Source: Siphonodentalium dalli
Lineage: Eukaryota; Mollusca; Scaphopoda; Gadilida; Siphonodentaliidae
Direction of reading: 5' to 3'
Length of the DNA stretch: 64,000 bases
NCBI GenBank assembly: GCA_032622095.1
Contig: CP136062.1
Span: forward strand, 227,680,578 to 227,744,577
Shown here: positions 34,901-43,854 of the stretch, piece by piece
How positions within the stretch are numbered: position 1 is the stretch's first letter
Layout of the letters: the number at the start of each line of letters is the position of its first letter
The notes under the pieces: generated by a model
The model's input: only the letters and a program-made list of their open reading frames with translations
Told to the model about the DNA's origin: nothing
Database searches by the model: none
Made by a program: the position numbers and the translations under genes

Positions 34901-36446
34901 ACTGAATATATTTGACGACAAAATTATCCGAGAGCACCATTTTATAGTGTGCAAATAAAGTTTTAATCGTTGTATTGCCTTGTTCGAAATAAAACGTGAT
35001 CCATAACCGGAAAATCGTAATTTTATTCCCAATGATTCAGTGATTTTAGAGACACTCGGTAGTCGATGTCAAGACTCAAGGCCGTTAATTGTGGCATATA
35101 TATGCAAACCAAATGCAACAAACAATCTATATTACATTTAAATGAAAAATTTGAATTTTTTTCCATGATAATGTTTTTTTCGTTTGTTTAACCTCATATT
35201 AAATAAATTATCCATGAAATTATTCTCCAGTCTCTCACTTCTCCCTATTTTTCTCTCACTTCTCCCTATTTCCGCCAGAGGGAGAAGTCACTTCTCCCTA
35301 TTCTCAACCTGCAAGCTGAGGCCTGCAAACATCAAGCTGTAATGTTAGTGGACGGAAAATAAAAACTCCCAAGAGATGAAATTTGGGTACCTCTCTTCAA
35401 AGGGCAAAATGCCCAACAAGGCGACAATTGTCAGATGGCAAACAAGCAGAATTTTAAAGGGTATATATAGCCCGATAACAATATCATAACCACCGAAACT
35501 CTGCATAGGGGAGGTGGGTCTGCAGGTGGCTCAAGGTATATTTCTTACATTATACCTAAGGCTTTAATCAGCCAGTGCTCCATTCTGACTTGTTATTGTC
35601 ATTGCAGGTGCACAGGTTCCCATGGTACTAAATATCAGTGCCAAGATTAAAAAACATTGACCGAAAAATGTAGGAATAAAAGCTCGGACAAAATTATGCA
35701 TGTTGCAAAAAAAGTTTCTAAGTTGAAAAAGGGGGATAACTCCACCAAAAAATGTCGGACAGATGTCATAATCGCAGATGCACAAGTTCCAATGGTACTA
35801 AATATCTGTGCCACGTTTTTAAAAAATTGACCAAAAAATGTAGGAATAAAAGCTCGGACAAAAGTATACATGCTGCGAAAATTTTCTAAGTCGAAAAAGG
35901 GGGGATAACTCCACAAAAAAAAGTCCGACAGACGTCATAATCGCAGGTGCACAGGTTCCCATGGTGGTTGATGTCTGTGCCAAGTTTCACGGAAATTGAT
36001 CAAAAAAAGACTGAGAAAAACTCCGGACAAATTTGTGTCCACGGACGGACGGACGACGGACGGACAAGCCGACTCCAGTATACCCCCCCTAACTTCGTTG
36101 CGGGGGGTATAACTAAAGACAGACTAGGACTTACTTTTGATTTGTGCAGCATCATTTTAAATCGGTGGAAGAAATAGTACTGATCATGCTGCTCATCGGC
36201 ACAGACTTCACTGTATTTACTCTCAGCCTCGTAACCAAAGGCAACCATCTTCTTCATCGAATCAAACAAGACTGCTGTCGGTGCCTTCGATGAAATGGTT
36301 TTACCTCCATGCCATGTGTTGGTTGATATCGATGGATGGTCAGCCTGTAAGTCGGCTTTGAATGCATAAGCATAACCAGAATATGTTGTCCCAAAATCGA
36401 TAGCTGCTGTTAGTAGAGCTTCACTTTTAACGACTGTGTTTGCCAT
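21830..36446 (-). CDS. HSPA12A: HSPA12-like (atypical HSP70) gene, four coding exons
   Basis: Join of 36446-36135, 33343-33125, 27786-27630 and 22902-21830 on the minus strand: 312+219+157+1073 = 1761 nt, 586 residues plus TAG. All introns are GT/AG, with phases 0, 0 and 1. Seen: phosphate-1 motif AIDFGTTYSG (15-24), LTVPAIW (157-163), MREAAEK (171-177), EPEAAS (190-195), phosphate-2 motif LDLGGGTAD (226-234, rebuilt across the last intron) and adenosine motif VGGFS (397-401). Known of the family: HSPA12 proteins are divergent HSP70 ATPases with a split nucleotide-binding domain and no canonical substrate-binding domain. The protein stops soon after the ATPase region and is somewhat shorter than human HSPA12A (about 675 aa). 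No signal peptide or membrane segment is seen, so it is probably cytosolic. Introns of about 2.8, 5.3 and 4.7 kb are full of repeats. The client is unknown. An ortholog of A versus B cannot be assigned; HSPA12A-like is a family label. Confidence 0.9.
22903..23696. other. HSPA12-like intron 3, proximal part
   Basis: Intronic by the gene model. Repeated words (tcatggaatttaa, ggaaattccagaaaatc near 23610-23690) suggest an old repeat; nothing coding is recognised. Confidence 0.5.
23697..23827 (+). mobile_element. TTAA MITE family C, minimal copy
   Basis: TTAACCCTTTCAGTGTCAAG to CTTGGCACTGAAATGGTTAA, 131 bp, with no palindrome module inserted. Serves as the empty reference for the copy at 27916-28503. 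It lies in intron 3 of the HSPA12-like gene. Confidence 0.8.
24250..24611. repeat. GA-rich purine tract
   Basis: About 360 bp of imperfect (GAGA) with GATGA interruptions and a G12 run near 24280. The opposite strand gives a serine/leucine-rich open frame (24117-24596) that is a by-product of the tract. Confidence 0.9.
24612..25150. repeat. 43-bp tandem repeat, about 12 copies
   Basis: Unit gagaattgtggtcaccatga followed by cgatttatcagtaagaattcaca, with units lacking 3-5 bases. It abuts the purine tract directly and lies in intron 3 of the HSPA12-like gene. Confidence 0.88.
25351..25501. mobile_element. Foldback MITE family G
   Basis: Near-copy of 8218-8368: caagccttgaaatagggtgt and the inverse arm, loop at accccgcatagcgggc. 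The loop is flipped relative to the 8218 copy (ctatgcgggg), as expected if the hairpin core can invert. Confidence 0.8.
25745..26022 (+). mobile_element. TTAA MITE family B, degenerate right end
   Basis: TTAACCCTTCCATGACTGGA at the left; the right end reads cccgtcatgaaatagtcaa, where TTAA has decayed to TCAA. The first palindrome is expanded by a (TA)n tract at 25808-25834. Confidence 0.75.
26023..26975. other. Intron 3 DNA without recognised features
   Basis: AT-rich, no coherent open frame or repeat family recognised. Confidence 0.45.
26976..27422 (+). mobile_element. TTAA element family D, complete copy
   Basis: TTAAAGGTACTCAATCCGAT at the left and gattataaatctttaa at the right. It is 447 bp, the same length as the copy at 56891-57337. 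Only the terminal TTAAAG/CTTTAA and part of AATCCGA/TCGGA are inverted repeats. It ends about 200 bp from the exon 3 donor of the HSPA12-like gene. Confidence 0.8.
27630..27786 (-). CDS. HSPA12A: HSPA12-like coding exon 3
   Basis: Encodes residues 178-229 plus one base of codon 230. It begins GGIAHDQLKIALEPEAAS, joining the preceding ...REAAEK as in other HSPA12 proteins, and ends FMVLDLG. The acceptor is ctttttaaatattctgcag (AG at 27788-27787); the donor is GGAG|GTTTGT (27629). The exon end supplies the first half of the phosphate-2 glycine motif, completed by exon 4. The region between the two halves (TERRTREDGTSLS) is the charged, variable HSPA12 linker. A LINE fragment lies about 55 nt upstream of the acceptor, at 27841-27905. 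Confidence 0.88.
27841..27905 (+). repeat. LINE-derived fragment in intron 2
   Basis: acttgacgcatcacattatt to gaaattccaggctacaaca matches 49508-49567 at the end of the degenerate LINE frame there. It has a local duplication of ttgacgcatcac. Confidence 0.6.
27916..28503 (-). mobile_element. TTAA MITE family C interrupted by another transposon
   Basis: The reverse complement matches 23697-23827. The TTAA end lies at 28500-28503 (cttggcactgaaaaggttaa) and the other part at 27916-27984 (tccatcaatgtatcacatta). The two parts are separated by element K (27985-28465). The far terminus is truncated at about 27916, against the LINE fragment. Confidence 0.75.
27985..28465. mobile_element. TIR element K (CAGCCCTGGGAATTA ends, 6-bp duplication)
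   Basis: A perfect 15-bp inverted repeat CAGCCCTGGGAATTA flanked on both sides by GTTGAT (27979-27984, 28466-28471). The empty family C site reads gggttgat once, which proves the insertion. CAG termini suggest a hAT-like group, but the duplication is 6 rather than 8 bp. The interior repeats the palindrome CCTAGG (tgcctaggcaa) many times. Non-coding. Confidence 0.8.
28500..32150. repeat. 46/41-bp minisatellite, about 80 copies, in HSPA12-like intron 2
   Basis: Unit cttaagcatgcctaccatac followed by tgcacaaagacgtgaatagagcaggg (46 bp). A second unit type lacks five bases (cgtga) and is 41 bp; this type is concentrated between about 29750 and 31390. Near the right end a block containing cattactacaatactgc and aaatccgttgaagtgagggc is duplicated (31852-31962 and 32040-32150). 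The array occupies about two thirds of intron 2. Confidence 0.93.
32151..33054. other. Intron 2 DNA with two diverged copies of a short repeat
   Basis: caaaaggcgataactctggc (about 32640) and caaagggccataactctggt (about 32812) start two related blocks of about 175 bp, a type common in molluscan genomes. No coding sequence. Confidence 0.5.
33055..33089 (+). repeat. 3' tail of a CR1/L2-type LINE
   Basis: ataagcactatataagcgca followed by (ATT)n is the usual short 3' end of CR1/L2 retroposons. It is 36 nt from the exon 2 donor, on the intron side. Confidence 0.55.
33125..33343 (-). CDS. HSPA12A: HSPA12-like coding exon 2
   Basis: Encodes residues 105-177 (SLKKTTKLKEEGGKEMPAVD through FMREAAEK), 73 codons, phase 0 at both ends. 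The acceptor is cctttggcag before TCCTTG; the donor is GAAAAG|GTATCA at 33124. VLTVPAIW and the downstream QFMREAA are the HSP70 connect-1 region as it appears in HSPA12 proteins. Open reading runs beyond both splice sites into intron sequence, but similarity to the family stops exactly at them. Two copies of an unrelated tandem sequence (33395-33563) sit upstream of the acceptor, and a LINE 3' tail lies 36 nt past the donor. Confidence 0.88.
33395..33563. repeat. Two-copy tandem repeat, about 87 bp, in intron 1
   Basis: acaagaacatggactgtggt and ccatgccgcatac recur once, about 50 bp from the exon 2 acceptor. Confidence 0.7.
34275..35325. mobile_element. hAT-like non-autonomous element, 8-bp target duplication
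   Basis: Inverted termini CAGGCCTCAGCTT / AAGCTGAGGCCTG, flanked by CAAACATC on both sides (34267-34274, 35326-35333). The 8-bp duplication and CAGG ends are typical of hAT elements (known). The interior (1051 bp) has repeats of ctcccta and agtcgcc but no transposase. It lies in intron 1 of the HSPA12-like gene. Confidence 0.85.
35606..36115. repeat. Three-copy tandem repeat (about 170 bp) ending in a C6/G6 hairpin
   Basis: Copies start ggtgcacaggttcccatggt at about 35606, 35776 and 35946. The last ends in (ACGG)n and the hairpin tataccccccctaac...gcggggggtata (36079-36112). It stops about 20 nt before the exon 1 donor. Confidence 0.75.
36135..36446 (-). CDS. HSPA12A: HSPA12-like coding exon 1 (N-terminal ATPase lobe)
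   Basis: Encodes residues 1-104, starting MANTVVK and containing the phosphate-binding loop AIDFGTTYSGYAYAF. It ends HKSK before a donor reading AAA|GTAAGT (intron starts 36134). The ATG at 36446-36444 has G at -3 and G at +4. A strong acceptor (ttgttttcag, ending 36451) lies only 4 nt upstream, so the transcript probably has a non-coding 5' exon at higher coordinates and this exon really begins at 36450. An in-frame upstream ATG at 36488 exists, but it would require reading through that acceptor and lies next to a TTAA-element fragment, so I prefer 36446. The C-terminal part (YYFFHRFKMMLH) matches the HSPA12 pattern of an aromatic-rich segment before the variable insert. Confidence 0.9.
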
Positions 36447-36474
36447 TTCTCTGAAAACAATATAAATGGCATTA

Positions 36475-36581
36475 TTAAAGGTACACAATCCAATTCGATG
36501 GTCCCCGTATCATCAGATTTCAACAACAACATTTCTTCAAAAGACACTTTAGTAATCAGAAACAATTAATTACCAAATGAT
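36475..36581 (+). mobile_element. TTAA element family D, left fragment
   Basis: Starts TTAAAGGTACACAATCCAAT and carries ggtccccgtatcatcagatt. The right part is replaced by a family J repeat. It begins 29 bp beyond the HSPA12-like start codon, on the upstream side. Confidence 0.65.
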
Positions 36582-37695
36582 AGTGTCAATGACACTGTAG
36601 CTCAACTTGGAGAGGGGATAATTTCATGTGTTACAGTCAATGGAGCGATTAGGAATGCGGAAAGTTGAAATGTCTAAGTAATACTAGATATCAACATGAA
36701 GTGATATATATAAAGTAAAATCCAAGATGGCCACATTTTCAAATGAAATTCAAAAACATTTGATAGCTCCCATCTAGTAGATCAATATCAAAATGAAGTT
36801 TGTTGAAGAGCGGATGAGGAAGTGGACTGAAGGGTGTGCTCAAGGATTTAGTCATGCAAAGAGTAAAATCCAAAATGGCTGCCAGTGGCATGTTTTTTTA
36901 ACGAAATATGGAACAATTAGATTACTCCCATCTTGTGGTCATGTGAAGTTTAGTGACGATCGGACAAGTAAGGGGTCATCTGTATGGTGTACGAAAGGAT
37001 TTAGTCATACAAAGAGTAAAATGCAAGATTGCCGCTGTCAGCCATGTTTTTCAAATTCGGAAAACTTTGATGGCTCCCATCTAGAGGTCACCCCGATGAC
37101 CCATATGAAGTTTGGTGATGATCAGATGAGCTATGTGGTCTACTCTGTAGGTTGTGCCCAAGGATTTAGTCATGCAAAGAGTAAAATCCAAGATGGCTGC
37201 CGGTGGCCATGTTTTATGACGGAATGACCCCAAAATGACTCAACCCATCTACATGTTAACATCCACGACAAATTTTATGATGATCCGAGCAGAGGTACGA
37301 CCTGTAGCCCATGCCAAAGGATTAGGTCATGCAAAGAGTAAAATCCAAGATGACTGCCAGCGGCCATATTTTATCGGCGATTGACCCCAAAATTCCCATC
37401 TGCATGTCAACATTAACATTCATGACAAATTTCGTGATAATGCGACAAACAGAGCGGCCTGTAGCCCGCGCTAATGGATTGAATTTTGAAATCAAAGATG
37501 GCCACTGGCAGCCATGTTTTTTTTGTCAAATGACCCCAAAATGAATCGTTCCCATCTGCATGTCAATATCAAGAGCCATAACAAATTTCATAATGATACG
37601 ACCAAAGGTACGGCCTGTAGCCTGTGCTGGTGGAAATTGTTGACGGAGGAACAGACGTACACCCACACATGGATGACGGATACCAACCCATGACA
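36582..37695 (+). mobile_element. Dispersed repeat family J with internal ~155-bp tandem units
   Basis: Starts tagtgtcaatgacactgtag. Repeated units carry aagagtaaaatccaagatgg, ctgccggtggccatgttt, aatgaccccaaaatga and catgacaaatttcatgatga. Open frames inside are repeat periodicity. The right terminus is not intact here. Confidence 0.7.
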
Positions 37696-38027
37696 AGCGG
37701 GTGTCAGGCTCCTGTCGGTACTTATAGTGTGGGCCCGCCGAGTGTGGCCTCCCGGAGTTGGGTTGCTTGAGAGTGCTTTGTCAAACAAAAGTCTCCCAAA
37801 TAATGTAATTTCGAGCTGGGACCTCATCCGGTCATATCTAATGTGTATTTTAATCATAATTGATAACCCAATGATTGTTGATATTACCCTCAGACCCATG
37901 TTGTGTATATATATACTAGTGAAACAGATTTTAAAATACTAGTTAAATTATTGTTAGAGTTTTGTCTATTTTTGCATGGGTTTTGGCTTGCATACGTGTA
38001 ATGAAAAAAATGTGTTATTTCCTCGAA

Positions 38028-38175
38028 CAGTAATGCCCTAAATAATCGACTCCTTAACCACAGCAGAATTATGGGTATTTTTTCAGGATTTAGTCGGAAA
38101 TTTGGCTTGTTGCCATTCATTGGAAAGCTCTCAATTCTGCTGTGGTTAAGGAGTCGATGATTTAGGGAATTACTG
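38028..38175. mobile_element. Family E MITE, deleted copy
   Basis: cagtaatgccctaaataatc at the left, outer right arm ctgctgtggttaaggagtcg to tactg at the right. Most of the inner right arm is missing. Confidence 0.7.
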
Positions 38176-38395
38176 TATATAAGCAGTCTACTGTACTCAA
38201 ATTATCAACTAAATCATTTTTTTTGGGTCATTTCACTCATTGGTTGGGAGAACTTTTCCAGATTTCATTCATATCGCGAAATGTATTGGTTTATAAATGT
38301 GTTAAAACATCTGTCAGGCTCTGGATGGGGAAATTGTTGGAAGTTTTAGTTCAGATTTTTTTGGTTTGTTTCTGCACAATCATACTCCACTGTTG

Positions 38396-39211
38396 TTAAC
38401 CCTTTACCCAACAAAACGGCCAAAAACGCCCAAATAAAGCTTCAACAGCCTAAAATATCTTCGGTATGTCTCAATAACACCATACAAATATGGATATCAT
38501 TGGAACCGGTTCATTGACCACATTGTGATGGTTACAGTTATGCCCTGTGCCAATGCATTCTCTTATATATGCGAGTCGACCATACTAGTAGGTCGCCTCG
38601 CATATATAAGAGAATGCATTGGCCTAAAACAAATCTTTTTTTAACACTTTTTACCATTTTTTCTTATAATATTTTCTACATTCTTTGACAATTTGATCAT
38701 TTTTAATATGTGTTAACCCTTTACCCAACAAACCGGCCAAAACCGGCCAAATAAAGCTTCAACAGCCTAAAATATCTTCGGTCTGTCTCAATAACACCAT
38801 ACAAATATGGATATCATTGGAACCGGTTCATTGACCACATTGTGATGGTTACAGTTATGCCCTGTGCCAATGCATTCTCTTATATATGCGAGTCGACCAT
38901 AGGTCGCCTCGCATATATAAGAGAATGCATTGGCCTAAAAAAAATATTTTTTTAACACTTTTTACCATTTTTTCTTACATTCTTTAACAATTTTATAATT
39001 TGTAATGTGTTAAGCCAATGCATTCTCTTATATATGCGAGGCGACCTATGGTCGACTCGCATATATAAGAGAATGCATTGGCACAGGGCCCTTCTGTTGG
39101 GTAAAGGGTTAAGCCAATGCATTCTCTTATATATGCGAGGCGACCTATGGTCGACTCGCATATATAAGAGAATGCATTGGCACAGGGCCGTTCTGTTGGG
39201 TAAAGGGTTAA
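38396..39211 (+). mobile_element. TTAA MITE family A (outer copy, split by 38713-39112)
   Basis: The left part, 38396-38716, ends atgtgTTAA. The right part resumes at 39109 as TTAAgccaatgcattctct and ends GGGTAAAGGGTTAA. Intact copies (for example at 3657-3666) read atgtgTTAAgccaatgc without interruption, so this copy was split at its internal TTAA. Confidence 0.9.
38713..39112 (+). mobile_element. TTAA MITE family A (inner copy)
   Basis: A complete 400-bp copy, TTAACCCTTTACCC to GGGTAAAGGGTTAA, with both palindromes. It is inserted into the TTAA between the two palindromes of the outer copy, with the TTAA duplicated. Confidence 0.9.
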
Positions 39212-40043
39212 TACTAAAGAATAATGTTTAAAGATACATAATCCGATTTGAAGCCCATAACTTGCTATTTCTTCGGCTTCGGGGATAAACAAAATTTGAT
39301 TTGAGTCGAGGAATCCTCCCCTCAAAGCTCAGTAATAAGTGGGCATGATGTTGGATCCTGCAGTAGATTCTGCTTCATTTGAACATTACGCGGTGAAATG
39401 AGTGTGGTAGTAGATATTATTGGCAACATGTTTAATGAGTTTGCCATCGTTAGCTCACAACCGAAGTGTTGTTTCGACTTTCTTCTGAGCAGAAATTAAA
39501 TTTAGACAATTTTCTGTGGCCATTTTGGTAGCCATCTTATAATTTTGAATCATGCTTGGCTACTCATACCCACAAAAACATACTGATTTCAATCAATGAT
39601 GTATATTGGTGCTGAGTTGGTGTTTTGTCATATGATTTTTTTAATTTGTTAGTTTTATCCTCGAATATTTGTCAGCCTAGCAAAAATTCCTCTAACTTCT
39701 TCCAGATATATACAGACATGCTCGGACGCTGTTGCGAGAGTTCGAGAGGTCACGCAATGTCACCGTTCGGGAATATAAGATGATGAAAAGTAACACCAGC
39801 AATAAAAATTAAGGTAACTTGTGATAGTACCCATTAGTAGGCGTACGAATATTTAAGAATTTGCATTCATGTTTTATTCATGTAAATAGACATTTTATAT
39901 AATAGCATGCTGGATATACACGGCAAATTAAATTTTTACATTTGTGTTTTGTGATGACACGTGTTAGGGAATTCCACTTTGAAATAGGCATCATGATATA
40001 TGGAAGTTCTCAACCACAGTTGCTCACCAATAATGAACATTAT
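39212..40043. other. Non-coding stretch with a family D-like start
   Basis: At about 39230 aaagatacataatccgattt resembles family D; gaggaatcctcccctcaaag resembles its interior inverted. Nothing coding. Confidence 0.4.
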
Positions 40044-41215
40044 GAAAGTGTCAATGACACTGTAGCTCAACTTGGAAAGGGAATAATTTAATATATTACA
40101 GTCAATGGAGCGATTAGGAATATGGAAAGTTGAATGTCTAATACTAGTTTATAGACATGAAGAGAAAAGTAAAATCCAAGATGGCTGCTGGTGGCCATGT
40201 TTTCGGTCGAATGACCCCAAAATGAGTCGTTCCCATCTACATGTCATCGTTAACATCCATGACAAATTTTATGACGATCAGACTAAAGGTATTACCTGTA
40301 GCCCATGCTAAAGAATTTAGTCATACAAAGAGTAAAATCCAAGATGGCTGCTGGCGGCCATGTTTTTTGGCCAAATGACCCCAAAATTACTCGTTCCCAT
40401 CTACATGTCAATGTTAACATCCATGACAAATTTTAAGATGATCAGACGAACAGTACAACCTGTGGCCTATGCTAATGGATTAAATTTTGAAATCCAAGAT
40501 GGCCGCTGGCGGCCATGTTTTTTGTCCGAATGACCCCAAAATGACTCGTCCCATCTACATTCCAATTTCAACAGCCATGACAAATTTTATGATGATCAGA
40601 CTAAAGGTACAACCTGTAGCCCGTGCTAAAGGATTTAGTCATACAAAGAGTAAAATCCAAGATGGCTGCTGGCGACCATGTTTTTTGGCCGAATGATCCC
40701 AAAATTACTCGCTCCCATCTACATGTCATCGTTAACATCCATGACAAATTTTATGACGATCAGACTAAAGGTACGACCTGCAGCCCGTGCTAAAGAATTT
40801 AGTCATACAAAGAGTAAAATCCAAGATCGCTGCTGGCGGCCATGTTTTTTGGCCGAATGACCCCAAAATTACTCGTTCCCATCTACATGTCAATATTAAC
40901 ATCCATGACAAATTTCATGACAATAAGACAAACTGAAACAGTACGGCCTGTAGCCCGTGCTAATGGATTGAATTTTGAAATCCAAAATGGCCGCTGGCGG
41001 CCATGTTTTTCGGCCGAATGACCCCAAAATGACTCGTTCCCATCTACATGTCAATGTCAACTTCCATGACAAATTTCATAATAATCGGACCAAAGGTACG
41101 AACTGTAGCCCGTGCTAAAGGAAATTGTTGACGAATCACGCACACACACACACACGCACGACGGATACCAAGCCATGGCAATAGCTCAAACTTTACAAAG
41201 TAAAGTTGAGCTAAT
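40044..41215 (+). mobile_element. Dispersed repeat family J, fullest copy
   Basis: Left end gaaagtgtcaatgacactgt then agctcaacttgg; right end aagtaaagttgagctaat, so the short word TAGCTCAACTT is inverted at the two ends. Between are about six units with ccaagatggccgctggcggc and gaccccaaaatgactcgttc, then a (CA)n tract at 41138-41156. Non-coding. Confidence 0.72.
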
Positions 41216-41276
41216 AATAGGACTATTATTATACTTTATAATAGGCAAAATTGATATTGTGCTTGGTATTGTTGTG

Positions 41277-42299
41277 ATAGGGATCTGCGAATCGTGGATT
41301 TTGCATCGAATCGTCTCCTTCCTGATATCGACATCGAATCGAATCTCGAATCAAATCAGCTAGTGATTAACATTATTTACCAGTGTTTATTTCGGTGTCT
41401 CATGACAAAAACTGCAAAATTCAATAGATACTATATAGCAATGTTAATCTCCTTAAACATCCATTGGAACTTGTGTTTTCTTTAGGAAAATCATGGGCAA
41501 GTCACTCTCAGTCTCATGGAGGGTTTGGGTTATGTTGTATTAAATTTCTATCTACCTGTGTCATGGCAAAAATGACACAAGAAGTGACAGTAAGACACTT
41601 AAGGTCAGTTCAATCAACGTATCACAAACCGCATGGAATATGGAAGTCACTTGTCTCCATTATTTAATAAAGATAATAAAGATTTGACACACGTGGACAT
41701 GGGTACACCGCTCAGCTATATAATTGTTTCAGTCCAATACCAATGGTAGTTATCTCTTAAACTTTTCACCCCACAATATATCAAACAACTACATCACATA
41801 TTCACAGTAATTGTCTTCACGGAGGGGGTCCCAGAAAACAGACATAGATTACAAGTGTTAAAAGTTATCAACAAGATTCAATGGATCGCAACTTGTGCAA
41901 AGTTCTAAACATAAGGTAATCAATTGAGTTCCGAATCTAGCGATCACGCACAGTGCAGACAATTTATATACATGTACATGTAGTGTCGATATATATCACA
42001 AATATATGAAGCGATTGATCACCATCATGGGTTGCGATCGAAACACATAATTTGCATAATGCACATCTATTCTGAATGGCATACATTCAAAATTACCTAC
42101 GTTGGCTAACTTGGCAACCTTGTGCTTCCAATTTTTGTAATTTCATGTCAATTGGCATGTGTTGTCCAGACACAAATAACGAGACAACACCAAAGTAACA
42201 CTGATTCGAAAATATCCGAATCAGCGGACCGATTCGGCGTCGATCTCGAATCGGGTGCCCGATATCGACATCGAATCTCGAATATTCACAGGTCCCTAT
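41277..42299. mobile_element. TIR element M (TAGGGATCTGCGAAT-type ends)
   Basis: Left end atagggatctgcgaatcgt, right end attcacaggtccctat, imperfect inverted repeat. GTTGTG flanks both sides (41271-41276, 42300-42305). If the ends are taken as TAGGGA..., the flanks are 8-mers matching at 7 of 8, which would suit hAT. Subterminal regions repeat atcgacatcgaatc in both orientations. No transposase. Confidence 0.7.
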
Positions 42300-42317
42300 G
42301 TTGTGCGTATTTATTGG

Positions 42318-43187
42318 CAGTCCTTTTAATCAGGAAAAATACCCCTAGGCAAAAAAAATGCCTAGGCCAAATTTTCGTCCTAGGCAAATTGCCTAGGCAG
42401 TTTTGAAAATGCTTTAAAATCATGTTTGTTACTTAAGTTTCTGCAGATATTTCAGGCACTCAACTGTGACATCAAATATCATGATACAAGATGTATTACA
42501 TCGTGAGCAGGTGAATATCTTGAGGACACAGTCCACTACACACAGTACACAGAAAACTGCATACATTTATGATAACTGATTGTATAACTTGTCAATTTGT
42601 GTAACATATGATACTATGTTTGATTATTACATGCGTATTAAAATTTTATATACTTGAGTTGACTTGTATCATGATTCATCACACCCACATGAAAATAATC
42701 CCATTTAATGATTAATTGATTTCAGTGTTTTTATTTCTTGTAAATTATGTTCACATTTCTTTAATCTGTAATATTAAGGACAAAACTGATGCCATTGTGA
42801 AAACATCCAGACGATATCGCGAATCGAGATCGATAAATTCAGCGCCCAAAGAAACGTACATGCATGTACTACTAGGTGCGTACCACCAAACACCCGGTCA
42901 TTAGAAACGCACTATTAAATCGCGTACCGTTTTCGCCGATTCGTGGTATTGACGATCAGTGATTTTTTTTTCTATTTTGCCGGCGGGTCAATAAAATGTT
43001 TAGGGACGCACACTAAAAATATGGTCGGTCGGGAAACGCAAACCAAAACACTTTTTTCTTTGGCCCGATAAGATATTTTGACACATACCTCGAAAGTTGG
43101 AAACTTCTCCCTCGGCAAAAAAAATGCCGACGCAAAATCGTAATCTCCTCGGCAGTGCCGAATGCCAAGGGCTAATTAAAAGGACTG
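42318..43187. mobile_element. TIR element L (CAGTCCTTTTAAT ends, 6-bp duplication)
   Basis: CAGTCCTTTTAAT / ATTAAAAGGACTG inverted termini, flanked by TATTGG (42312-42317, 43188-43193). It starts 18 bp after element M ends. The interior near the left end repeats cctaggca, as element K does. Near the right end the analogous word is ctcggca/tgccga. Confidence 0.75.
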
Positions 43188-43193
43188 TATTGG

Positions 43194-43690
43194 TAATAAA
43201 CTAATTTGGATAAATAAATCGGCTTTTGGTGAAATTCGTTGCTGTGACGGGGACCATCAAATCAAATTCTAAATCTTCAAGGAAGGTATACATGTACATG
43301 TACAAGTGTCAACTGGTTTCGTATTTAAACAAAAATAAATTTTAAGCCATTTTCCCAGGCTTGGTGCGATTTCTCGAAATGGGGAGCTGTGACTAGTTGT
43401 CAGGTATTGTAGCCCCTGCGTCGGGGAAATCCTGGTGCCACCCCTGATAGACAGTTATCACCCCCACGATTATTCCTTATGATTTCCATGATCTAATACA
43501 TGAGTAATTCTAGGACAATTTCACCAGGATTATATGCTATCCAGGATCACTCAATAACAATTATACATTGATGATTGTCAAAACATTCCTTGATGTTCAC
43601 ATTGAAGGGCGTCGTTTCCAAACACAACTTGTCACATAGGGCCTACATGTATTGCTCATATGAGCGGGTGGGGAAATATCCGGTGGTTAT
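43194..43690. other. Non-coding stretch
   Basis: ggggaccatcaaatcaaatt near 43249 looks like an inverted family D start. Nothing coding. Confidence 0.4.
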
Positions 43691-43699
43691 TGAAAATGT

Positions 43700-43805
43700 C
43701 GCAGTTGGGAAATGTCTGGGTGGGGAAATGTCTGGGTGGGGAATTGTCCGGATGGGGAATTGTCCGGGTGGGGAATTGTCCAGGTGCGTAAATGTCCTGA
43801 TGTGG
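43700..43805. repeat. 17-bp tandem repeat, about 6 copies
   Basis: Units of gggaaatgtctgggtgg and gggaattgtccgggtgg. Frames on both strands stay open because the units lack stops. Confidence 0.8.
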
Positions 43806-43854
43806 AAATATGTCCGTTCAAAAGGTTCAGAACTGCACTGCAATATCTACAGAT

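Noticed and set aside
36444-36488. Alternative upstream start codon at 36488 for the HSPA12-like protein
   Set aside because: A strong splice acceptor lies between it and the chosen ATG, and the extra residues have no family similarity.
36793-37227. 144-codon frame upstream of the HSPA12-like gene
   Set aside because: Its repeated GFSHAKSKIQDG pattern is the translation of family J tandem units, as at 40487-40860.
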